Assembly (NCBI GenBank): GCA_032358165.1
Contig: JAALGY010000057.1
Coordinates: forward strand, 1,240,001 to 1,304,000
Source: Diplosphaera chodatii
Lineage: Eukaryota; Chlorophyta; Trebouxiophyceae; Prasiolales; Stichococcaceae
Direction: 5' to 3'
DNA length: 64,000 bases
The notes below the pieces were generated by a model. It did not search any database and had not been told where the DNA came from. It was given only the letters and a program-made list of their open reading frames with translations. This document shows positions 36,506 to 48,701 of the stretch, piece by piece. Both the position numbers and the translations under genes were made by a program. Each line of letters starts with the position of its first letter. Position 1 is the stretch's first letter.

Positions 36506-37295
36506 AACCTGGCGTATTGCGCAGGTGCCGAGCTAGCCCTGTTGCAACTGGACTCTCAGGTCGATCCTTCTCAGATTTGCCGTCTAAGGCAACGCTCCTG
36601 GGCAGCAGCTGGCGTGCGCTCACACGTATACACTTAGCAGCAAAGCGCAGCCGAGCATTGCTGATAGTCTGGCCCTGTGCTGATTGACCACCTCACGCGG
36701 CCGTGTGTGCGCGGCGTTGTCCTCGTGGCCGGAAGGGCCAGCCTGGGTTCAGCGGGCCTGGCAGCAAACTGAGGCTGGGAGAGGTAGAACCGGGCTGATC
36801 ACTGGCACCACCCCCTCGTACACTGCCGGTGCTGCTAATCATCGAAACCGCGTGATTCCTGTCAGGGCTCGCCCTTGTGAGTCACAACCCAGGTCAGATT
36901 GCTGGCTCGACCTCGCTTCTGCGCCGCGCACCCACGGTGCCACCCCACACGGGCATGCTGCATGCACTGGCTTCAGGATGGTGCTGCTACAGTGCACGGT
37001 TTCGCCCTTGGTCGGATAGTGATCGCCGATATCATTGCTCGCCCGTGGTTGTGGGCACCCGACCGTTGTCTCCCCGAGGGCTTTCGTTGGCGAAACACTT
37101 GCATATCCTGGCCAGCGGCTGCACGCAGTGCATTTTTAGCGGAGCGGCCATTCCTTTCACATCAGCTGCTGCCAATGCTGCAGTGTGCAAGTTTTGAATG
37201 CGGCATGCACATGTTAGCATGCTACCTCAAAACATGCAACGTCCTGCAGGCCACTATTTGCTCCTGGCAGCCGCGTGCCCGGTGGCCGAGCCAGC
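36506..37295. promoter_or_regulatory. Intergenic region between divergent CCB and VHS genes
   Basis: About 0.8 kb with no supported ORF. It should contain promoters for both flanking genes and possibly the missing first exon of the CCB gene. No discrete element was recognised. Confidence 0.4.
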
Positions 37296-40200
37296 ATGAA
37301 GTCCATCAAGGCAAAGCTGCAGACGCGCAAGCCTGGCGGCGGGCTGCTGGGCGCTGAGCTCGCCGAGCTGGCAAAGGCAGCCACAGCCAAGGATGTGCCA
37401 CAGCCGGACGAGGAACTCAACCAGATGGTGAGGCTGTCTGGGCACACCAGGGCTTCCTCCAGCGCAGCTCCTGTGCTATGTGGCACAGCCGTCTCTGACC
37501 CACATCTGTCAGCGCCTCGCAGGTGATTGAGGCCATCAACTCCAACAGCGAATCCTCGGCTTATTCGGTGAGCCTCGCCTCAAGCATGTATACTGCAGGC
37601 CTGTGCCACTCGCGGAGCCTTGAGACAGACACATCTGACACGCCGCCCACTCTGGCTCTGCAGCAAGTGCGGGATGTGCTGCACAAGCGCATGAACATGA
37701 AGAACCCGCACAAGGTCTGGCTGGCGACGCACCTCGCGGACGACATCCTCAAGAAGTGCCCTGACACCATCGGCCCCATCAAGAGCGACATCTACCAGGT
37801 GCGGTGCCTGGTTTCTGTGCTGTTTACCCTGCCTGACCAGCAAGGAAGCAATGCAGTTTGCAAGCGGATTCCAGCCACACTTGTCCACAACCCGTTGCAA
37901 CAGGACTTAGCGGCGATTGCGGGCAAGCCGCTGGACAGGTACCAGGTCAACTTCAAGGACGAGCAGCGCGCGAAGATGCACGCCTTTGCCGTGCTGCGCT
38001 CTACCAAGCAGGGCCAGAGCGTGCTGCGCCACACCCTCAAGATGGGGAGGTGAGGCTGGCAGCATCTGCCTGCGTTGGTGTGCCTCGAAAGGTGGATGCA
38101 TCGAGAAGAGTGCCTCAGTTGACCGACACGGGAGGTAGCACGTCTCGCAGGATGGTCAGCCTCGCGCCCACACAGTCCAGCGGCAAGAGCCAGCAGCGGG
38201 TGCGGCCACTGAATGCAAACGGCGAGCCAGCCAAGCCTGAGCGCACTGACAGCGGCAGCGAGAAGGCGGAGAAAAGGTCCGAGGGCAGCGCAATGGCAGA
38301 TGCGGCCAGGGCCGTTGCCAGGGCCACCAGCGCAAATGGGTCAGGGTCAGGGTCGGGGTCGGGCCGCGGCAGCAGCAGGGCTGCAAGCGAGGCCACCAGC
38401 CGGACCAAGCGCTCCAAGATGACGTTCGAGGAGGCGAAAGCGAACGTCACCAAGGCCCTGGGCGTCGCCGGCAGCCACACTAGCATGATTCAGGTGGGGG
38501 CGGCTGCAGCCAGGTCAGCTGCAGTCTGCACACTGCCTCACTTGTATATGCCCGGGGCACGTGCCGAGCAGGGGACACCTGTGGCTACAGGACCTGGTGA
38601 TGAACATTGCGGATGGGAAGAGCGAGGCGCCCGACTTCGAGCGCCAGTTCCTGGGGGAGCTGTCGGAGGAGGTGGTCAGCTTCCGCACCGCCTTCGAGTC
38701 GCTGGTGGGCTGCCCGCTGAGCCTGCTGGCTTCTGGTGCTGTAGGCTGACAAGAGTAGTCAGACTGTGGTTCTCGAAGTTGCCTCACCTTGAGAGGGCAG
38801 GGGCTGGCTGCTGTTTGGCCTGCTGGATTCTATGTGCATCACCTATGTGCATCACCAGCATGTTGCGATGTTGCACCTGCCTACCTGCTGCAGGTGAGTG
38901 GCCTCATGTCCTTCAAGAAGGAGGAGGCGCAGCCGCTGGTGCAGCAGGCCCTGGAAGCTATTGACGACATGAACAACGCGCTGTCGCTCACCAAAGATGT
39001 GCGCGGCCCTTGCCCAATTTGAATCCTTGCTGCTGGTGACTGACTTTTAAGCTTCACGATGTGTGACACAGCTCCCTACTGATGCCCGCAGGTCACAGAC
39101 AGCCTGCCGCAGACGCCAGAGGCCGGCCGCTCCTCGGATTCCCCGAGGGCTGCTGGGGCGACGGCAGCGGGGGGGTCCTCCCGCGGGCGCACCAGCGGTG
39201 GCACCAGCAGCAGCCGCCTCGGGACCAGCAGGGTTGCGCGGGGCAGCAAGGGCGAGGCGGGGCCGTCGTCAGGCCGACGCAGCCCGCTGCACCAGTATGC
39301 GCCCGCCGCCACAGCCTCGCGCCCCAACTCTGACAACAAGACCCTGGACAGCAGCATTGCCGCCTTGGGCCTGGTGCGCGCAGCTGTGCATGCGTGCCAT
39401 TGCGTGCTGATACCTGCAACGAGGCAGAAGTCAGTCTTGTGCCTGTGAGGCCACTCGCGACTGAGAAGACTGTCGGTCTGGACTCTTGGCAGGGTCAGGG
39501 CAGACCCGGCCGCTCCAAGAGCAGCAAGGAGGCCGATGGCGGTCGCATCAGCCGCCCGCCGATGCAGCGTGCCAACTCCACGGGCAGGGCGGACCCGGCC
39601 CTGCCCGCAGCGATGATGCAGCAGCCAGGCACCATGTTCAGCCAGCCAGGCGGGGCAGCCGGTCAGCCGCAGTTCTTCATGCAGGTTGCGCTTTGTCGCC
39701 AACCCTGCTGTGTTGTAATTGTGAGCATCATGCGGCACTTGCGCAGCACCGACAGTCGTATGTCTGGGGCGCCTGCGTGGCTCATGCAAGGGACATTTGC
39801 TGTGCAGGGTCCGGTGTACTACCCGCCGCAGGGCCAGCAGCAGATGCCATTTGCCCCCTCCATGGCGCAGCAGCCAGTGCTGTACATGCCTGTCACGGGC
39901 CCCAACGGCGAGCAGGGCTTTGCCCCCGTCGTCATGCCGCCCAACAGCCAGTTCCCGCCCAGCAGCGGGTTCCCCGCCGGCATGCAGCTGCCCATCAGCG
40001 GCGGCTTCCCGGCAGCAGCTGGGGGCCAAATGCCAGCTGGCGGCGCCTTCGCTGGCAGCAGCGCCATGTTCCAGCCGCCGTACGCGCCGTCTGCCACAGC
40101 ACAGCCCGTCAACGGACTGCAGCCCGGCGGCCAGTCGGCCGCAGCAGCTCTGCAGGCTGCCGCCCTGCCGCCGCAGTTGAATGGCAGCAACAACCCATTT

Positions 40201-40852
40201 GAACCAAATGGCTCTGCGCATGCACCGTCGCCAGCTGCTCACCGGTCCGAGGCAGAGAATGGCGTCACTGACAGCGAGTCCGATGTGAGTTGCTTCAGAC
40301 TAATGGTCAGCTTGTTGCGTCGTCCCCGTTATCCATCGCAACATACTGCTTGCATTGCATCCTGATGAAAAGGAGTTTGTGTCACCGCAGGTGCCACGAA
40401 TCATTTCTTCCAGTTCCCTGGGCTCTTCCCTGCATCCTGGCAGCCGGGACCAGCTTGCTGGGGGCAACATACCTCATGTCGTGTCTGCCTCCTCTGACAT
40501 ATTTCCAGCAGCGACGGCATCTGGTGTGCTGGCAGACGCGGGGCTGACAGGTTTTGTGCCGGTGAGGTTACTGGGTCCTGTCCTGCATCTGCGAGCATCT
40601 GCTGATGCTGCTTTGTGCCATGTGCAAAGCCTTCCAGATAGTGAGGTCGCAGAGTTGAATGCATGTATAGATTTCAGGAAACAGAATAGGTTTCTTCTGG
40701 TTGTGCAGGCCACCGCACCAGCGCCAGAGTCGCAGCTGCAGAAGTCCGCGCCATCGCTTGTGCGGCAGGCAGCTGAGCATCGCAAGCATGCACCAGCAGA
40801 CCGTGAGCATGCTGGCAATTTCGACGAGGTTTTCGAGGAACTGGTCATGTAG
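37296..40852 (+). CDS. VHS-domain endosomal sorting protein (TOM1/TOL-like), multi-exon
   Basis: The ATG at 37296 reads MKSIKAKLQTRKPGGGLLGA. A VHS/ENTH-type helical domain follows: ELNQMVIEAINSNSESSAYS, VRDVLHKRMNMKNPHKVWLA and ADDILKKCPDTIGPIKSD (about 37665-37795), then KMHAFAVLRSTKQGQSVLRH (about 37975-38035). A central part has a Gly/Ser stretch and two more helical exons (FERQFLGELSEEVVSFRTAF near 38640-38697; EEAQPLVQQALEAIDDMNNA near 38920-38980) that may be a GAT-like bundle. The C-terminal half is Pro/Gln/Met/Gly-rich and disordered, with a single NPF tripeptide (NNPFEPNG, about 40190-40212), a known EH-domain ligand. VHS-GAT proteins bind ubiquitinated cargo on endosomes. The VHS call is by pattern. 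The stop TAG is at 40852. Confidence 0.62.
38338..38364 (+). repeat. GGGTCA hexamer microsatellite encoding Gly-Ser repeats
   Basis: Imperfect GGGTCA/GGGTCG units inside the VHS gene encode alternating Gly and Ser between the VHS domain and the next helical region, i.e. a flexible linker. Confidence 0.7.
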
Positions 40853-42909
40853 TCTAGCCTTTGGCGCTTGTACTGCGAAGGTGCGAACTGGTACGTCAAA
40901 CGTATAGGACTTTCCCATCCTGCATGGTCTTGAGCTGTTGCAAGTGAAGTACGGTGTCATCCTCGTTGCTTGCTGTTTAACTTGTTGCCGCCGCTGTAGC
41001 GAGGTGACATATTGGAAGCTGGTAGAGGGTTCCCATGCCAGCACAGGCTTGCTTGGCATGGAGGTTGGTCTTTGTCTGCTTTTGACGACTGATTTTTGCA
41101 TGATCACCGCTGGAAACCCGCAAGACAATGTAGCCAGCAGTTTGTCGGTTATCTCACCGAGCAGCACGCCATCACTTCTGTCGAGGCCATTGGATGCGCT
41201 CCAATACAGTATCCATTACACGCTTCTCAACGTGTACACCGCTAGACCGCCTGGTCGTGTCACCACCCTCGTTTCGACAACTGATGCACAATCGGCTGGA
41301 ACACAGCGTCCACACCCTGCACAGGAGGGGGTACGCAGGTGAAGCGGCACAGTCCCAAACACCAGCAGCACTGGGCCACGCGTGCCGTGCTGCCGTGCAC
41401 AAGGTACAACTGCACACAGAAAATCGGGTCATGACAGCCATGGGACCGCACCACGTTCCAATTGTGCGCCGCCATTGCCCAAAATTGCTGGCCAAATATA
41501 GGCGCTGGCTCCTGCGGCACAGACACTCAGGGTCTAGATAGCTGCCGTTCCTCACCAGGCTGTGACATGGCAACATTGTCAGCAATTTATCGGCCGCGTT
41601 CCAACTCCTGCACTACAATGAAACCTCGTGCGCTATCATGATGTGGTGGTCAGGTTGAATCTGGCGGGGTCGCTGCGATCACGGGTGCACCTTTGAGACT
41701 GATGGTGCGTGTGCACCAGGAAGCTGTGCACCGATGCGGCCGAATGCTTCAGCCGCTTCACGCTGCACATTTAGAGCAGCAACCCTCAGCAAGCATTGCC
41801 TTTGACGACTGCTGCAGCCCAGCTGGACACGCGGCGTCGTCAACATGACTGGACACATGCATGGTATGTGACAGTAACAAGAGGCTGTCAGGCTTCGTAC
41901 CTCAAGGGTCAGCAGGCCTAGAGCGCTGGTGCCGGCGCCAGCAAGGAACCACAAACGCCGCTGCTGACGCAGAATGGACATGCCTCAGCTGCCCGCCAGG
42001 GGACAGCCTTCTTGAGATATACAGCCACAGGCTCGCTTGTGTGTTCCTCGTTCGTGGACTACTTGCAGCACACTGCAGGTGATGCTGGCCTCAGCGGACC
42101 CGCTCCCCGACGTAAGCTCAGGCAGCACCGCACACGGTCTCAGCGGCCCGTTTGGCGCAGATGTTAGAGCAGCCTGGCAGCTTGCAACAGTGCGGCGGCT
42201 GCAAGAAAGCTCGTCACAGATGAGCTGCTGCTGCGGTAAACTTGCTCGAGCACGGCGCGCCGTAACCCACATGTGCAATCCCTGAGTCTTGCCAGTGAAG
42301 GAGACTCGCCCAAATGTACCGGCCCTGCAGCACAACACAGGATCTGAGATATCAGCAGATTTCCAGGACAGCGGAATGCACCAAAAGCTGCACACAATAG
42401 ACACCACTGTGAGCAAATCAGTGCATCTTGACTGCAACGGCAAGGCACCTTGTGTCGATCATGGCCACCGCAAGCATGGCTCGCATGAGCGTGCCAGCGG
42501 CTCAGCTGAGCTGCAGTCAGAGGCGCCTCGGCGCACCACTCACGCCAAACCTGTGGTGTGCATGTTTTTGCTGTCGCCCTGACGTCTGTGCGTTTAAAAT
42601 GGTACTCGTTGCCTGATCTGCTGCATGCGGTGACCACCAACCCGCTGCTGACCGTGCGGCGGCATTCATGCTGCAGCTCTCCATGCACGAGGCGGCACCC
42701 CGCCTTCAGGCAATCGCGGGTCGCAGGAGTCAGAACGGTGACACTCATGTGATTCATATGTATACTAGACGAAAAGCATGGCTGCTTGACGATGTGCATG
42801 ACATTGCCATCTGCAGCTGTGTTCACTCCCGAACGGCATATCAGGTCATGGCACATTGGGTATACAAAAGCTGCGATAAGTTACAATAGCGCATTTGTTC
42901 TGGCAGCAG
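40853..42909. other. Unresolved 2-kb interval, possible minus-strand gene
   Basis: Flanked by the VHS gene 3' end and the start of the two-TM gene. Minus-strand pieces look mildly coding: MSVTVLTPATRDCLKAGC (about 42750-42697), AGTFGRVSFTGKTQGLHM (about 42325-42270), RAVLEQVYRSSSSSVTSFLA (about 42260-42200) and the hydrophobic LWFLAGAGTSALGLLTLE (about 41955-41900). They could belong to one minus-strand gene, but frames and splice sites do not join convincingly, and a plus-strand frame at 42079-42285 is equally open. No family was recognised. Confidence 0.3.
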
Positions 42910-43790
42910 GTGGCGAGGAACGCACCAAAGACACAAAATGCGGAGAAAGCCATTATGAGCGACAGCGTGGCACCAGCAGATTTGCCGGTGAGTCACCAGG
43001 GCATTCGGTCCTCCTCAAAGCGATGTGCCTTCAGAGCGGAAGATGCGAGCAACCCCTGCCTCGGAACCAACTGCAAGTGAAGTTGCATGCTGAGCCTTTC
43101 CGGATGTTATGCGGCAGGCGGGGCTGGCCGCCGTACTCCTCGCAGCTGGCGCGCCGCTTGTCCTCGCAGCACAGGCACTGGCAGAGCCGCTGAACAGCAG
43201 CGTCGGCGCGAAGCAGGCTGACGCCATTGCACAAACGGCGAGTGTCGCGCAGCGTTGCTATTTCGTGCAGTCCTGTTTAGATGCGTGCACTGCATGACAC
43301 ATGGCGACTGGTGCTTGCGGCTGCTCGCAGGCAAAGGACACAGTGCAGGACGCGGTGCAGAGGGGGCCACCCGCGCCCTCGCCAGTCGAACTGCTGCTGG
43401 TCCTCAGCCCTATCTTGCTGTATGGCATCTTCACACTGTACCGCTCAAAGGTCAACCCACGGGCCAAGCTGTCAGACTTTGCGTTCATTGTGGTAAGTGG
43501 CAACCTGTGCCGCACATGCACTGCTTGAATACAGCAAAGACGAGGTGTGAAGCAAGTGTGCACCTGTCCCGATGCACTACTGACCTTGCAATGCTTATGG
43601 TTGCAGACAGGCTTGGTCATTGTTGCAAATTTGGTTTCGATCCTTGTTTTCAAGGTGCGCCTCACACACAAAGCTGGGTCTGCGCTGGGTCATGTATCAT
43701 GTTTGACGGCAATCTATGTCAACAGGCTCGGGTACTGTTGGCGTGCTGACGTCGATGTCGTATATTTGCGTGCAGATCCGATTCTTCTAG
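42910..43790 (+). CDS. Small two-TM membrane protein, probably plastid, multi-exon
   Basis: An exon at 42910-42987 (NAPKTQNAEKAIMSDSVAPA) ends at a GTGAGT donor. The next opens at 43118 with AGLAAVLLAAGAPLVLAAQA, which looks like a cleavable or first hydrophobic segment. From 43331 the sequence reads AKDTVQDAVQRGPPAPSPVE, then the helix LLLVLSPILLYGIFTLYRSK, then VNPRAKLSDFAFIV, spliced at a GTAAGT donor to a second helix TGLVIVANLVSILVFK. A short last exon gives IRFF and a TAG at 43790. The Pro-rich, basic-loop design with two close helices resembles small thylakoid membrane proteins of cyanobacterial origin, but I do not recognise the family. The start is uncertain (an in-frame ATG at 42955; a transit-peptide exon may lie upstream). 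Confidence 0.5.
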
Positions 43791-44779
43791 TGGCGCCTTG
43801 AGCGGCAGATATTCGATGGCATGTTAGTGCAGTGGTCGTCACCCCCAGCCTCGCATTTCAGATGTCGTGGTATGGGGCTCGGGTGTACTCAGCTCCACAA
43901 CACTCACAGACACACCTTTGAACACTGCAGGGCACTGCTGAAACTGACCATGCAACATCTATCTAACAAGCAGATCAGTGGTACAGTTCCAGTCCAACAA
44001 ACCCGATCGCCAACCCCGTGCTGTCGCACTGGCGGTCGACCGCTCCACAGCCAGGCTTGCTTGCACTCTGCACAATGAGCTCTGCTGCCACGTGGCACCC
44101 TTGTGCAGCAACCCTTGCCTGTTGCCGCACCGCCAAGCAGACCTGCTCCTGCCGCCGCTGCTGGAGCACCTGAGTATTGGCACATAGCTGCGGCTGCCAA
44201 TGTGGCGGCTGAGGCATAGCTTAGGGTGTGGCTGACAGCGGCAGCTGCCAGGGGCTGCTTTGAACACTTGCAGATGCTCGCAACAAGGCAAGGAAGGCTG
44301 CAGGTGGCAATGTGCAGCTGAGTCTGTCAGGGCTGCTGCTCATGATTGGTGCTGCGGCCAAAGGAAGCCTCACAAGCTCAGAGCGGCAAATGCTCCGACC
44401 CACACCCTCCCACTGCACTGGACCAGCACGATGGACATGGATGCAATGCAAGACATGCATGGCGTCTGTCCTGCGACCTGCGACACCTTGCCGCTGTGCG
44501 GTGGCAGGGCCTCGGGGGGAGCACTGGCCCTCGAGCCTGCGCGTCCGCGCTTGGGCACTGTGACAAGGCGCGCGCGGACAGGCAGGTGTGGTGTTGGGCC
44601 TGCGATGCAGTGATCGGGCAAATCAGAGCATGCTCGTGTGCAATGTCAAAGACTAGAACCGGAGTGAGCTGCGCACCAATGATCGGCAGCAAGCGCCAGA
44701 TTCGGATCGCACTACAGACGGTCCGAGTCTCACCTGTCACGTGCACAGCCCGGTGGCCCAGCCACCAGCAGTGCTGCCG
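43791..44779. other. Interval with one possible small exon
   Basis: Between the two-TM gene and the 3' end of the THP3-like gene. The only protein-like piece is a plus-strand frame opening after a TTGCAG acceptor at about 44271 (DARNKARKAAGGNVQLSLSG followed by LLLMIGAAAKG), which could be a third hydrophobic exon of the preceding gene. No start, stop or partner exon supports it well. Confidence 0.3.
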
Positions 44780-47700
44780 TCATGTCATGGCTTCGCCGAT
44801 TCTGACAAGGAAATCATTTAGCCCCATGCCTTCATCACCATGTGCCACTGTCACTTCCTGCACCGTGTGCAGCTGTCCGACGCTGGTTTTGCAGTCCAGC
44901 AGCGGTGAACTCACCTCGCCTGCGCACGAGGCGCACAACATCAGGCACGACCACGTGCTTTGTGGCACACCTTTTGAAGCCAAGTTGTTGTGTATGACCA
45001 GCAGCTGGTCATCACAGGCTGAGTCCATGAGCAGATGGTCCGGATTGTGACTCACCATCCTGTGGCATGGTGACGACAGCCCCATGTGCCTGCAGCCATT
45101 GAACACACAAATGCACACCTGTCGCCTCGTCCTCCTGCACACAGAGGAGCAGCAGCTCAGCATATCCAGGCAGGTCGAGGGGCGGCGAACACAGGCAGCA
45201 CTGCCGCATGGCCTGCCAGACCCAAAGAAGCGCCGGGCAGCCCAGACAGCAGCCTCACCGCGGCCGGGTATTTGCCCGGAAACACGGCCGCGGAGCACCC
45301 GGGCAGCACCTCCAGCGCGGCGGCCTCCCCCTGCAGCTCTGTGGTCGCATCGGGCCCGCCGCCGCCGCCCTGGCGCGGCGCAAAGCCCAGCAGCCGCGCC
45401 ACAAAGTCGACGCCCAGGCTGGGCTTGAACACGCGCACGAGGGCGTTCAGCGCCCGCCACCGCACCACGCTGACAAACATGTCCAGCAGCGCGCGGCCCA
45501 TGCCGGGCGCGGCCCCGTACAGCTTGAAGAACGCCGCGTAGTCGTCCGTGCACACCGCCTCCCGCACCTGCAGCGCATGCGCCACCGCCGGCTGCCGCGC
45601 CATCTGCAAACGCAACGGCAACACGGTCAGCAGGGGTCTTTGGTGCATTTCGACTTGCTGTAGCTGTGTAGCACTTGACATTGTCCTAATCAAGCCTCCT
45701 GTCACAAGCAGCCGCGATGCAAAGCACCTCAGGAGTTGCAAGGCGCAGCGCCGACAGCAGCGCAGATGTCTCGCCGCCCCGCGCATGGACAGTCTGGTAC
45801 AGCAGCCGGTAGGCCAGGAACTCTGGGGATGCCGCACCTGGGACGCCCTGCAAATGAACCAGCAGCCCAAGTTTTCCGTCAACATGCTGCGTGGTTGTTC
45901 CTCATTGTTGACAAGCAGCACGTCACCAAAGCTGAGCTGGCGTGTGATGCTGCTCGCGCTCCGCTGTGCTCAGGCAGCTGACCTCGACTGCCAGGACGTT
46001 GAGCTGCGTCTGGCACTGGTTGTACTCTGCTGAGTCGCCGTACTCCAGCGCCGCGCGTGCGTGCGCCTGGTATATGCGCACCGCGAGCTCGTTTCTGAGG
46101 TGCTGCACAGTGAGGTCCTGCCGCATCGCCTGCACCATGCGAGAGATCGCGTCATGCGCACGACAGCACTGCTGGGCCTTCCGACCACGCAGCTGGGTGC
46201 AACAGTGCCGAGAGAGCGGCACCCCCACAATATTGAGCACACGCCCACCAGCGGTATCATGCCGGACCGGTGCCTCAGGGAGTAGACTGCGACAGAGGTG
46301 ATCAGTGCACACAGTGCTAGCAGGCAGGGGTGAATCTGCATGTCTGTACAGTGTGAGGGGATGTTTATTACCCCATGGTGCACACACCAACTGCTTTGCC
46401 CGCACCTTGAACTGGTCCAGCAGGTACAGGTACTTCTCCTGGCCGGCGCGCACGAGCCGCAGCAGGCGATCCAGTGCAGCACTCAGCACCGACTCGGGGC
46501 GGACCTCTGCTGGGTCTGGCGCCGAGGTTAGTCGGAAGTAGCTCTTCTCCAGCCGCTGGCAAGTGCCCTTGATGGTGAACTGCTCAAGGTCGAGCTCATC
46601 CGCTAGCTCGTCGCCTCCAGCCAGGATCAGGTCTCGCCGGCTGGGCCTGCTGCGCCGGCTGCCGGCCTCGCCGCCCAGCAGATTCTCGGCCCGGCCTGTG
46701 CCAAAGCGCCCCAGCCGCCGCGCCCTTCGCCGCTCCTCGGCCGCTGACATGGCGGTGCCGCCGTGCTGCTGCTTGCGGCTGCCACCGCGTGGCCCGCTGC
46801 TGCGGTCATACCGGTCGTCAGAGTCGCTGGAGCTGGATGGCGACAGGGACCGTGCATATCTGTTGTTCGATGCGCCTCGTCCCTGCATGCGCTGTCGCTT
46901 GCGCTGCTCCAGGACCCAGCCAGCGGGCTGTCGAATGTCAGGCGCCTGCGCGGGGGCGCCCTGCGCTGCAGAGCGTCCCCACTGCTCCGGCCCTCGCCGC
47001 ATCAGGTCCCACCGGCTGCGCTTGCTGCCTGTTGACCCTTGCTGAAGGCTGTCGACTGCAGTCGCCGCTGCGGCTGCTGCATCACCATTGGCCGCCAGCG
47101 CCGCGATGTTGGGCAGCGGCAGCGTGTCCCAGCTGGTCATCCACAGCTCGCCCTTTGCAGAGGCCGCGTCGATGACGGCCTTGAGCGCCGGCGTCATCAG
47201 CTTCTTCTGCTCTGGCGTCTTGGCCGCGAGGAAGGCGCGCTCCACATATGCCCGCATGGCGGGCGGGAACTGGGAGGCCTTGGGCGCTGGCGCCGCCGCC
47301 GGGGTCTCGGCTACCTGCTCGCACCACGCTCTGCGCTTGTCGCACACACCGGGGAAGGGCAGGACCGGTGTGTCGACCGTCACGGGTCCACAGTCCATGT
47401 CTGCAGGCTTTGCTGTCCACAGCAAGCTGCATCATGGCTGCTGGCGCGCATCCCTGAGTCAACTTTGGACATACCTTGACGTAGGCTGGCGAGCTGGCTG
47501 CTGCGAATGCCGCGCCACCGCCCATACGCAGCTTGCCGGGCTGCGGCTGGATGCTGAACGACTTGGCGACGACCGGCTTGGCGGGCTGCTGTGCCACTGC
47601 GCCCTGCTTCTGCGCCTGCATTGCTGTCGCCACCTTTGCGGCCGCCTTCTGCCACGGGGCAGCATTGCTGCTGACCGCCAGGTGCTGGGGCTGCTGCGGC

Positions 47701-48258
47701 CTCGGCGCTGCCGGCGGTGTTGGCACCGTCACTGGAGCAGCGGGAGCATACCCTGGTGGCGGCGCCGCCGCATACGCTGCAGGCTGAGTGTAGCCAGGGT
47801 ATACCTGCTGCTGGCTCGCTGGCTGGTACCCCGGGTACATCTGCTGTGGTGGAGCTGTGCCGTAGGCCCCATAGTATGCATTGTATTGCTGATAGTAGGC
47901 CGCATAGGCTGCTGGGTCATACTGTGCATACCCATTGTACGCTGGCACTGGTGCTGGTGCTGGTGCCTGAGCACAAGCCCACAACGCACATCGAGCCCGT
48001 GAAGCAGCAGCAAACGAACCCAGATGTGTCATCCGAAGACTTGGCAGCATGTCACCCCGCATGTATCACCTGTGATGTCCCTGGATCGCTCGGAGGCGGA
48101 GGCGGCGGCGGCGGTGCGTCAGCTGCAGGCGTGGTCGCCGGAGGTGGCTCTGCAGGCAGTGGTGGCGGCACACTTGCGCTGCTGGTCGTCGCAGCGGGAT
48201 ACTGCTGCTGCTGATAGTACGGCGCCTGCTGTGCGTAGCTGCTTTGCTGCCACTGCAT
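44780..48258 (-). CDS. SAC3/GANP family protein, THP3/LENG8-like, multi-exon
   Basis: The ATG at 48258 (MQWQQSSYAQQAPYYQQQQY) begins a Tyr/Gln/Pro/Ala-rich, prion-like N-terminus (YDPAAYAAYYQQYNAYYGAY, about 47920-47860). A basic Ser/Arg region follows near 46900-46650. The SAC3/GANP helical domain includes RPESVLSAALDRLLRLVRAG (about 46500-46440), KYLYLLDQFKV, LTVQHLRNELAVRIYQAHAR (about 46115-46055), AALEYGDSAEYNQCQTQLN, then VCTDDYAAFFKLYGAAPGMG (about 45555-45500), VRWRALNALVRVFKP and LLGFAPRQGG. The C-terminus (WLQAHGAV; VAHGDEGMGLNDFLVRIGEA) matches the winged-helix end of plant THP3/SAC3A and animal LENG8. These PCI-containing nuclear proteins act in mRNA processing or export. The stop is at 44780 and the protein appears full length. 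Confidence 0.85.
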
Positions 48259-48701
48259 GGTGCAGGAAGGCAGATCAGGGACGACGGAGCTACGTGTGGT
48301 CAGGCTTCAACTGCATTCTTGACAGCGCACCACCAACTCAAGAGACACAGCCCACCTGCTGCTGCGCTGCGGCGTCCGCCATCAGTCCCTCCGGCAACAG
48401 AGGGTCACAGCAAAGACATGACTGCCTGGCCTGGCCTGGCCACGAGTGTGACATGGCCATTGGCCGGCAGACAGGCCCATGTTGTGGCAGTTGCAGGGTC
48501 GATGATATGCTGGTCCTGGGTGGGACGGCCAGCGCAGGCGACGAGGAGAAGTGTAGTCCCGCTCCGAGATCTGCTGCTATCTGGAGTTTAGTAGGACTGC
48601 AGGTTTGTAGATCAACACACCCTCAGCATATTGTGCGCGGCTGTACATGATCTTGCTGTGCCTCTGCAGTTGCAAAAGCCAATCATTTGCTGCAGCATGT
48701 C
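48259..48701. promoter_or_regulatory. Short divergent intergenic region
   Basis: About 440 bp between the start of the THP3-like gene (-) and the start of the next plus-strand gene. No ORF or clear element is seen. It presumably carries both promoters. Confidence 0.35.

Noticed and set aside
38338..38364. Telomere-like GGGTCA repeats as an interstitial telomere
   Set aside because: The units are in frame within an exon and encode Gly-Ser; the sequence is not the TTTAGGG plant/algal telomere repeat.
39076..40242. 388-codon minus-strand ORF
   Set aside because: Exactly opposite the disordered tail of the VHS protein; no family features.
47088..48002. 304-codon plus-strand ORF
   Set aside because: Antisense to the N-terminal part of the THP3-like gene, whose domains are clear on the minus strand.
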